NCBI GenBank assembly: GCA_025464735.1
Contig: JAODMX010000239.1
Location: 1 to 8,849 of the forward strand
Origin: Frondihabitans sp.
GTDB lineage: Bacteria; Actinomycetota; Actinomycetes; Actinomycetales; Microbacteriaceae
Length of the DNA stretch: 8,849 bases
Direction of reading: 5' to 3'
Part shown: positions 1 to 4,896 of the stretch, in pieces
Layout of the letters: the number at the start of each line of letters is the position of its first letter
Position numbering within the stretch: position 1 is the first letter of the stretch
The notes under the pieces: model-generated
What the model was told of the DNA's origin: nothing
What the model saw: only the letters and a program-made list of their open reading frames with translations
Databases searched by the model: none
Made by a program: the position numbers and the translations under genes

Positions 1-17
1 CGCCGAGAGGAGGCACC

Positions 18-68
18 GGGTGGCTTCGCGGAACGGACAAGGCTTCGCGCAATTGCGCGAAGCCACCC
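18..68. repeat. Nested inverted repeats downstream of aguA (24-bp perfect palindrome plus 13-bp arms)
   Basis: Positions 41-64 are a perfect 24-bp palindrome with arms GGCTTCGCGCAA and TTGCGCGAAGCC. A second copy of its left arm lies at 18-30 (GGGTGGCTTCGCG) and is exactly complementary to 56-68, giving a 13-bp stem with a 25-base loop. The two pairings compete for the same right arm. The element lies about 90 bases beyond the aguA stop, so it may end or stabilise the aguBA transcript. There is no T-tract on either strand, so it is not a canonical intrinsic terminator. It could instead be a dispersed palindromic repeat or a protein-binding site. A short TTCGCGAA palindrome follows at 74-81. 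Confidence 0.6.
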
Positions 69-91
69 CGACATTCGCGAAACCTCGGCTC

Positions 92-149
92 GCCGGGCGG
101 CGGGGCAGCAGGCCGGGCGGCGGGGCAGGCGGCAGGCGCGGCGGGGCAG
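92..149. repeat. GC-only direct repeats, 17-bp unit in two exact copies plus a partial third
   Basis: The 17-bp unit GCCGGGCGGCGGGGCAG occurs at 92-108 and again at 112-128, a 20-base period. A 12-bp partial copy (GCGGCGGGGCAG) lies at 138-149. The tract ends six bases before the aguA stop codon at 156-158. I see no gene in 1-155. The tract may be simple slippage-derived sequence. Its G-runs could matter for structure on the plus strand, but no function is visible. Confidence 0.6.
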
Positions 150-155
150 CGGGGG

Positions 156-1229
156 CTAGGGCAACGCCGGCTGCTGCTGCGTGATGCAGTGGATGCCACC
201 GCCGCGCGCGAAGATCGCGCGGGCATCGAGGGTGACGACTCGCCGGCCGGGGTACACCGACGCGAGGATGCCTGCGGCACGGTCGTCGGCGACAGGATCG
301 TCGAAACCGCAGGCGATCACTCCCCCGTTGACCACCAGGTGGTTGACGTAGCTGTGGTCGACGAACCCGGAGTCGTCGCGCAGCTCGGACGGCGCGGGAA
401 GGTCGACGATCTCCCAGGCGCGGCCCGCCGCATCCGTCGTTCCTGAGAGAAACGCCCGCAACGACTGCGAGACAGCGAAATCAGGATGCTCGGGGTTGGT
501 TTGAGCATGCAGCAGCAGAACCCCGGGTGAGGGGATCGAGGCCACCATGTCGACGTGGCCGCGCGTGCCGAACTCCTCGTAGTCGCGAGTGAGGCCTCGG
601 GGTAGCCAGATCACGTGGGTGGCTCCGATGGTTCGGGTCAGTTCCGCCTCGACCCGGGCCCGATCCGAGTAGGGGTTCCGTCCGGCGTCGAGCTGCACCG
701 TCTCCGTGACCAACACGGTTCCGAGGCCGTCGACGTGAATCGCGCCGCCCTCGTTCACGAGGAGGGAGGGAACGACCTCGGCGCCGGCGGCCATGCCGAC
801 AAAACGTCCGATCTCGCGGTCGTTCCCCCAGGTGGCCCAGTGCTGCGCGCCCCAGCCGTTGAAGGTCCAGTCGACGGCGCCCAGCCCCGCGGTCTCGGAC
901 AGCCCCGGCCCGCGGCCCCGCGCACCACCGGAAGAGCCACCCGCCGGCACCACGAACGACGGCCCGATGTCCCTCATCCAGCTGTCGTCCAGCGGCGCCT
1001 CGACGATCTCGACCTCGGACGAGAGGTAGTGCCGAGCATCAGCCACGGCCGTGGGGTCGACCACCATCGTGACCGGTTCGAACTCGACGATCGCGTTGGC
1101 GACAGAAGCCCACGCCGATCGTGCCTCGTGGGCCGATGCCGCGTCGTCGCCCAGCGTGTATCCCTCAACGGGGAAGGCCATCCAGGTGCGTTCGTGGCGT
1201 GCGGTCTCCGCCGGCATGATCCAGCTCAC
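156..1229 (-). CDS. aguA: Agmatine deiminase (agmatine iminohydrolase)
   Basis: This 357-residue cytosolic protein belongs to the agmatine deiminase/peptidylarginine-deiminase (guanidino-group-modifying) superfamily. It should hydrolyse agmatine to N-carbamoylputrescine and ammonia. Family landmarks are in order: MPAETARHERTWMAFP near the N-terminus, WMRDIGP at 84-90, FNGWG at 123-127, NEGG at 159-162, GHVD at 224-227 (His225, Asp227), and GGGIHC at 343-348 with Cys348 as the expected nucleophile. The GTG start overlaps the aguB stop as GTGA, with a GGGGAG ribosome site nine bases upstream inside aguB, which indicates translational coupling. An internal Met5 is an alternative start. Length is normal for the family. 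One oddity is a Gly/Ser/Arg-rich insert at about residues 96-117, between the WMRDIGP and FNGWG blocks. Confidence 0.93.
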   Translation of the reverse strand: MSWIMPAETARHERTWMAFPVEGYTLGDDAASAHEARSAWASVANAIVEFEPVTMVVDPTAVADARHYLSSEVEIVEAPLDDSWMRDIGPSFVVPAGGSSGGARGRGPGLSETAGLGAVDWTFNGWGAQHWATWGNDREIGRFVGMAAGAEVVPSLLVNEGGAIHVDGLGTVLVTETVQLDAGRNPYSDRARVEAELTRTIGATHVIWLPRGLTRDYEEFGTRGHVDMVASIPSPGVLLLHAQTNPEHPDFAVSQSLRAFLSGTTDAAGRAWEIVDLPAPSELRDDSGFVDHSYVNHLVVNGGVIACGFDDPVADDRAAGILASVYPGRRVVTLDARAIFARGGGIHCITQQQPALP

Positions 1230-2260
1230 TGCGTGACGCTCCCCGCCGAAGCACCACCGACCGCCCCCGCGACCGACTCCGCAATCGCCTCGAACGCCCC
1301 GTACGAGTCACGCTCCCGGTCGACGGGCGAAACGAGCCCGCCATAGAGGTCCGGTCGCCGCGTGACGAGGAACGGGAACAGCTTCAACCACTCTTCGCGC
1401 TGCTCGATGTCGAGGTCGGCCACCAGCACGGCTGAGGCGTCTCGGGGAGCCGCCACCAGGATCCTGCCGAACGGGTCGGAGATGAATGACGACCCGTAGA
1501 ACGTGATGTCGCCTTCGTCGCCCCATCGGTTCGGCACGACCATGAAGAGGCCGCTCGTGATGCCGTTCGCGACGATCACCTGCTGCCAGATGTCGCGAGT
1601 GTCGAAACCCGGGAACGACGGCTCGGATCCGATCGCCGTCGGATACGCCAAAATCTCGGCACCCGCGAGCGCGTACGACCGCGACAGCTCGGGGAACCAT
1701 TCATCCCAGCAGGTGGGGAGACCGACGCGAGCGCCAAGGCCGGCCGGCTCGTAGACGGGAAACGGGTCGGCGCTGGGCCCCGGCCGGAAGAAGGTGTCTT
1801 CGTAATAGCCGGAGCTGCTCGGGATGTGCGTCTTGCGCGTACGTCCGACGAGTTCGCCGGTGGGGGAGACGAGCACGGCGGTGTTGTAGCCGCGCGGGTC
1901 GTCCGGCTGGTCGTCGTCGGCGGGACGCTCGAAGAGCGACGCGTGCACGAATACCCCGTGTTCGCGTGCCGCGGCGCGCGCGAAGCTCACGGTCGGACCG
2001 GTCGCGAGATCTTCGGCCGCGAGCTTCGGCGTGCCTGTCGCCGGGCTATCGCCCGGGTAGCGGCTGAGCGTCAGTTCTGGCAGGAAGACGACCTGGGCGC
2101 CGGCCGTTGCGGCCGTCTCGATGCCGTCCAGAAGCTCGGCGAGGTGAGCGTCAGGATCCGGATTCCAGCGCATCTGCACGGCCCCGACCCGCACGGGTTG
2201 CCTGGTGGCTGTCCGGATGCGCAGTGGCGACGGTGGGGTGGATGCGACGACGAGCTGCAT
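1226..2260 (-). CDS. aguB: N-carbamoylputrescine amidase (nitrilase-superfamily carbon-nitrogen hydrolase)
   Basis: This 344-residue cytosolic carbon-nitrogen hydrolase should convert N-carbamoylputrescine to putrescine, CO2 and ammonia. It is the first gene of the operon, directly upstream of aguA. The Glu-Lys-Cys triad is visible as Glu62 (FLPEL), Lys143 (TRKTHIP) and Cys184 (LPTCWDEWFPE). Hallmarks shared with plant and bacterial AguB are GYYE at 151-154, the YPTAIGSEP block at 206-214, ITFYGSSFI at 252-260 and RRPDLY at 301-306. The ATG start at 2260 is fixed by a strong AAGGAGG six bases upstream, although it leaves about 20 residues before the usual first strand (VRVGAVQM). The segment around Glu62 differs from classic AguB (no FQELFE), so a related omega-amidase or carbamoyl-amine hydrolase is possible. 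The aguA neighbour makes AguB the best call. Confidence 0.87.
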   Translation of the reverse strand: MQLVVASTPPSPLRIRTATRQPVRVGAVQMRWNPDPDAHLAELLDGIETAATAGAQVVFLPELTLSRYPGDSPATGTPKLAAEDLATGPTVSFARAAAREHGVFVHASLFERPADDDQPDDPRGYNTAVLVSPTGELVGRTRKTHIPSSSGYYEDTFFRPGPSADPFPVYEPAGLGARVGLPTCWDEWFPELSRSYALAGAEILAYPTAIGSEPSFPGFDTRDIWQQVIVANGITSGLFMVVPNRWGDEGDITFYGSSFISDPFGRILVAAPRDASAVLVADLDIEQREEWLKLFPFLVTRRPDLYGGLVSPVDRERDSYGAFEAIAESVAGAVGGASAGSVTQ

Positions 2261-2266
2261 TTCGGG

Positions 2267-2273
2267 CCTCCTT
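2267..2273 (-). promoter_or_regulatory. Strong Shine-Dalgarno for aguB
   Basis: The minus strand reads AAGGAGG, six bases before the ATG at 2260. This supports the long N-terminus of AguB over internal starts. Confidence 0.85.
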
Positions 2274-2296
2274 GGACCGACGACGGCGGGTTCTAA

Positions 2297-2312
2297 TTGA
2301 TCATACGATCAA
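2297..2312. promoter_or_regulatory. Palindromic operator in the divergent aguBA/tetR promoter region
   Basis: TTGATC-ATAC-GATCAA is an inverted repeat with perfect 6-bp arms and a 4-base centre, the size and symmetry usual for TetR-family dimers. It is the only clear palindrome in the 82-base gap between the divergent genes. On the minus strand it overlaps TATGAT (2305-2300), a good -10 box for aguB that would place the transcript start about 30 bases before the start codon. Binding of the adjacent TetR protein here would block aguBA and could also affect the regulator's own promoter. The regulator-site pairing is inferred from position. Confidence 0.65.
2300..2305 (-). promoter_or_regulatory. 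Candidate -10 element of the aguBA promoter
   Basis: TATGAT on the minus strand differs from TATAAT at one position and lies inside the operator. No convincing TTGACA-like -35 occurs 16-18 bases upstream, so the promoter is weak or activator-assisted, or the assignment is wrong. Confidence 0.45.
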
Positions 2313-2330
2313 CTTCTCCCAAAAGCGACC

Positions 2331-2336
2331 TACACT
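2331..2336 (+). promoter_or_regulatory. Candidate -10 element giving a leaderless tetR mRNA
   Basis: TACACT fits the actinobacterial TANNNT -10 pattern and ends six bases before the ATG at 2343. Transcription would therefore start at or next to the A of the start codon. No Shine-Dalgarno-like purine run precedes that ATG, which is consistent with a leaderless message. Confidence 0.5.
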
Positions 2337-2342
2337 TCAAGA

Positions 2343-2963
2343 ATGACCAGGGCTTCCGCAGGCGGCGTACGCCGCAGCGCCGCGGAACGACGAGAGCAGA
2401 TCGTCGCGGCGGCACGGCAGCTGGCGCTCGAAGACGGGCTGGGTGCAGTCACTCTTCGCGGTGTCGCCGCGCGGGTCGGCGTTGCATCCGGGCTCGTGGC
2501 GCACTATGAACCCTCGATGGAAGGCCTCGTCGCCCGCACCTTCGACGCGATCGTTCTCGACGAATTCCGTGAAGTCGTCTCTGTCGTCGGGGCTCAGGGG
2601 GCCCCGTCTCATCGCCTGGCCGTACTGCTCACCACGCTGCTCGACCCCGCCCGCGACGACGTGTCGTCGGTCTGGGCGGACGCGTGGAGCCTCGGTCGCC
2701 GAATGCCCCTCGTCGCCGCGGCCACCCGCACTCGCATGGACACCTGGCAGGCCTTCGCCGCCGACCTCATCCGGGCGGGCGTCGCCGCGGGCGACTTCAC
2801 GACCGAGGAACCCGAGACCGTCGCCCTAGAACTCTTCGCTCTCATCGACTCGACGACCGCGTACGCGCTCGTCCACTACCGCAGCGCGTCCGAGCGCGCG
2901 AATCTCGTCCGCAACTCGCTCGAGACCTCCCTCGGCCTACCGCCGGGCGTCCTCACTCCGTGA
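2343..2963 (+). CDS. TetR-family transcriptional regulator, probable repressor of aguBA
   Basis: This is a 206-residue TetR/AcrR-type repressor. The N-terminal DNA-binding domain runs over about residues 14-60: a first helix AAERREQIVAAARQLALEDG, then TLRGVAARVGVASGLVAHY as helix-turn-helix (about 37-55) and the recognition helix end HYEPSMEGL. The C-terminal all-helical ligand domain (about 65-200) resembles the BetI-like class. It is divergent from aguBA and shares its promoter region and palindrome. By analogy with AguR, the TetR-type repressor of aguBA in Pseudomonas aeruginosa, it probably senses agmatine or N-carbamoylputrescine. The ligand is inferred from context only. The start is the first ATG after the last in-frame stop and lacks a ribosome-binding site (see the leaderless promoter). 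Confidence 0.9.
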   Translation: MTRASAGGVRRSAAERREQIVAAARQLALEDGLGAVTLRGVAARVGVASGLVAHYEPSMEGLVARTFDAIVLDEFREVVSVVGAQGAPSHRLAVLLTTLLDPARDDVSSVWADAWSLGRRMPLVAAATRTRMDTWQAFAADLIRAGVAAGDFTTEEPETVALELFALIDSTTAYALVHYRSASERANLVRNSLETSLGLPPGVLTP

Positions 2964-2998
2964 CAGCCGCGATCTCCCGCCCGTTCATCCGAATCGCC

Positions 2999-3004
2999 TA
3001 GGCT
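2999..3004 (+). promoter_or_regulatory. Candidate -10 element of the first lysozyme gene
   Basis: TAGGCT fits TANNNT and is followed by GATGG. The matching position upstream of the second lysozyme has TAGCCT followed by CATGG, so both genes share the pattern TAG-S-CT-S-ATGG. This is more persuasive than either box alone. No consensus -35 is visible. The implied leader is about 60 bases. Confidence 0.35.
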
Positions 3005-3046
3005 GATGGCGGCCTCAGGGGGCTGGCCGAGGCGCAAAGGCTGCGT

Positions 3047-3061
3047 CTCGTTCCGAACGAG
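3047..3061 (+). promoter_or_regulatory. Short hairpin abutting the ribosome-binding site of lysozyme 1
   Basis: CTCGTTCCGAACGAG is a 15-base inverted repeat. In RNA it gives a 6-bp stem with a 3-base loop. It runs directly into the purine-rich GGGGGAG that serves as Shine-Dalgarno at about 3061-3067 for the ATG at 3074. An outer GTCTC/GAGAC pairing (3045-3049 with 3065-3069) would bury that site. It could damp translation, but this is not demonstrated. Confidence 0.35.
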
Positions 3062-3073
3062 GGGGAGACACCC

Positions 3074-4699
3074 ATGAGTTTGTACCACCGCACACGCGTG
3101 CGCACCATCGTCGGTGTCGCACTCATCGCCGGTCTCGCAGCGGGCGGCCTCGGCATCGCTCCCGCCTTCGCCGGCACCCCATCGGACGTCGCGACGAACG
3201 CCGGCGGCCTCAGCATGGGGGCGTCCCTCACCACGCCGTCCACCTCAGCTACAAGGGCATCCACGAAGACCGCCGCGAATGCGACGCAGACAACAACAAC
3301 CGCCGCCGTCCCATCCGGCATCCCGGGCACCGACGTCAACTACTTCACCGGTGACCTCAGCGCCTCCGACTGGCTCGCCCAGTACAACAAGGGCGCGCGG
3401 TTCGCCATCGTCAAGACCACCGAGGGTAACAATGCCGGCCACGCGGTCACCTCGACCAGTGATTCGACAAACCAGTATCCCGGTGCTGCCGCCACGGATG
3501 CCATGCCCGAGCTGTACCGCGGCTCGTACCACTACGCGAACCTGCTGAACGCCTCGTCGGGCGCGACCCAGGCGACCGAGTTCCTGGACGCCTTGAAGGC
3601 CCAGGACGCCTCGTGGGCCGCCGACACCCAGACGCTCCCGCCCATCCTCGACGTCGAGGCCGGCGCGACCATCCACTGCTACAACCTGACCAAGCCGCAA
3701 ACCGTCGCCTGGATTACCGCCTTCTCGAACAAGGTGCTGGCGACCATCGGCGTCCGGCCCATCATCTACACGAACTCCGACTTCTGGAGCACCTGCACGG
3801 GCAACAGCGCAGCGTTCGAGTCGAACCCGCTCTTCTTCGCGAACTACAACGCGAGCATCGGCACACTGCCGGCGAGCTGGAGCACCAACTCGCTCTGGCA
3901 GTACTCGAACGTTGCGAACAACCCGCTCGTTGGCGACCAGGACGTCTTCAACGGCTCCACAACCCAGCTCGCCGTCCTGTCGAACGGCAATCGGTCGGCA
4001 ACGATCGCGGCGAACCCGAACAGCACCGCAACGGGCGTCGGCCCCGGCAAGACGCTCGCCTCCGGGCAGACCGTGCACTCGGCCAACCTGCAGTACAGCC
4101 TGCAGATGCAGACCGACGGCAACCTCGTCGAGAAAGACGCGGGGCGCGTCATCTGGAACAGCAAGACGTCGGGGCACGCGGGCGCAACGCTCACCGTGCA
4201 GACCGACGGCAACGTCGTGATCTATCCCAAGGGATCCAAGACGGCCCTCTGGAACACCCACACGTCGGGTTTCGCAAACTCGCACCTGATGATGCAGTCC
4301 GACGGTGACCTCCAGGTGACCACGTCGACGGGTGTGGCTTGGAGGTCGCTGGCGGCCGGAGCGGACACGCTCTCCGGCACGGCTTCCCTCACCGGGGGCC
4401 AGTACCTCCACTCCGCCAACGGCACGATGCAGTTCGCGATGCAGACCGACGGCAACCTCGTCGCGTACGTCGGCGGCAAGGCCGTCTTCAACACGCACAC
4501 GTCGGGCAACGCGGGTTCGCACCTTGCCCTGCAGGCGGACGGCAACCTCGTCCTCTACAGCCACGCCGGCACGGCCCTCTGGAACACGCACACCGCCGGG
4601 ACAGGCGCCGCGAACCGCCTCGTGGTGAACGCGAATGGAACAGTTCAGCTGCTCTCCGGCACCACAGTCCTCTGGTCGGCGGAAGAATCGGCCTACTGA
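3074..4699 (+). CDS. Secreted GH25 lysozyme (muramidase) with two B-lectin domains, copy 1
   Basis: This 541-residue exported protein should cleave the MurNAc-GlcNAc beta-1,4 bond of peptidoglycan. A Sec signal peptide (basic residues 1-10, hydrophobic 11-28, likely cut at AFA-G after residue 33) is followed by a Ser/Thr/Ala linker (34-82). The GH25 domain spans about 83-300, with the family's acidic residues at Asp87 (GTDVNY) and Asp193/Glu195 (PPILDVE), and GDQDVFNG at 287-294. Cys202 and Cys241 could form a disulfide. Two bulb-type lectin domains (about 325-425 and 435-541) carry QxDxNxVxY sugar sites. Those at 376-384, 457-465 and 487-495 are intact; those near 346, 408 and 519 are degenerate. 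The N-terminal half of GH25 diverges from the usual pattern (GSYHY for GAYHF). It is a paralogue of the next gene. Role as autolysin or antibacterial enzyme is unresolved. Confidence 0.92.
   Translation: MSLYHRTRVRTIVGVALIAGLAAGGLGIAPAFAGTPSDVATNAGGLSMGASLTTPSTSATRASTKTAANATQTTTTAAVPSGIPGTDVNYFTGDLSASDWLAQYNKGARFAIVKTTEGNNAGHAVTSTSDSTNQYPGAAATDAMPELYRGSYHYANLLNASSGATQATEFLDALKAQDASWAADTQTLPPILDVEAGATIHCYNLTKPQTVAWITAFSNKVLATIGVRPIIYTNSDFWSTCTGNSAAFESNPLFFANYNASIGTLPASWSTNSLWQYSNVANNPLVGDQDVFNGSTTQLAVLSNGNRSATIAANPNSTATGVGPGKTLASGQTVHSANLQYSLQMQTDGNLVEKDAGRVIWNSKTSGHAGATLTVQTDGNVVIYPKGSKTALWNTHTSGFANSHLMMQSDGDLQVTTSTGVAWRSLAAGADTLSGTASLTGGQYLHSANGTMQFAMQTDGNLVAYVGGKAVFNTHTSGNAGSHLALQADGNLVLYSHAGTALWNTHTAGTGAANRLVVNANGTVQLLSGTTVLWSAEESAY
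4105..4130 (+). repeat. Direct repeat within lectin-coding DNA (copy A)
   Basis: This 26-bp stretch is identical to 4438-4463. It encodes the QTDGNLV sugar-site motif in the first lectin domain of lysozyme 1. A 24-bp part of it recurs exactly at 6473-6496 in lysozyme 2. Such identity goes beyond what the protein motif requires. Confidence 0.85.
4438..4463 (+). repeat. Direct repeat within lectin-coding DNA (copy B)
   Basis: This is the exact 26-bp match to 4105-4130, located in the second lectin domain of lysozyme 1. Recombination between the two copies would remove 333 bases in frame and fuse the two lectin domains into one. Confidence 0.85.
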
Positions 4700-4732
4700 A
4701 TTCAAGCCCGATCCCAGCCACGAGAAGCTGAG

Positions 4733-4768
4733 AATCGCCCGTCCGAATCCACCGGACGGGCGATTTTT
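4733..4768 (+). terminator. Intrinsic terminator after lysozyme 1
   Basis: A perfect 13-bp stem (4733-4745 with 4753-4765, AATCGCCCGTCCG and complement) encloses a 7-base loop and ends in a run of five T (4764-4768). It starts 33 bases after the stop codon and is the best terminator in the window. It isolates the second lysozyme gene from read-through, so the two paralogues are probably separate transcription units. Confidence 0.92.
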
Positions 4769-4771
4769 CAT

Positions 4772-4807
4772 GTTACGAATGTGTAAGAAGTTACGGGTGT
4801 TACTCGT
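4772..4807 (+). promoter_or_regulatory. Phased 9-base GTTAC repeats upstream of lysozyme 2
   Basis: Four consecutive 9-base units start at 4772 (GTTACGAAT), 4781 (GTGTAAGAA), 4790 (GTTACGGGT) and 4799 (GTTACTCGT). Three carry GTTAC and the second is degenerate. They end about 30 bases before the candidate -10 box at 4839. Phased direct repeats of a GTNAC core recall binding sites of OmpR-type response regulators such as MtrA, which is known to control cell-wall hydrolase genes in actinobacteria. The assignment to MtrA is a hypothesis. No similar array precedes lysozyme 1. Confidence 0.45.
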
Positions 4808-4838
4808 TCGGGGGGTGTACATCCCGTCACCTGATGAT

Positions 4839-4844
4839 TAGCCT
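4839..4844 (+). promoter_or_regulatory. Candidate -10 element of the second lysozyme gene
   Basis: TAGCCT fits TANNNT and is followed by CATGG, mirroring the candidate box upstream of lysozyme 1. It lacks a recognisable -35 (GTGTAC at 4815-4820 is the nearest). An activator on the repeats just upstream could compensate. The leader would be about 46 bases, with AGGGAG as the ribosome site four bases before the ATG at 4897. Confidence 0.4.
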
Positions 4845-4896
4845 CATGGAGTCTGGCCGGGCGTACTAGGGGTGCATCGGGCCACCAGGGAGACCC

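Noticed and set aside
615..1346. 243-codon plus-strand frame opposite aguA
   Set aside because: It is antisense to a gene whose catalytic motifs are intact, and no ribosome site or motif supports it.
3245..4822. 525-codon open frame on the minus strand across lysozyme 1
   Set aside because: It lies wholly opposite a gene with clear GH25 and lectin motifs. Its Arg/Val/Gly-rich, low-complexity translation is typical of antisense frames in GC-rich DNA, and it also runs through the terminator at 4733-4768.
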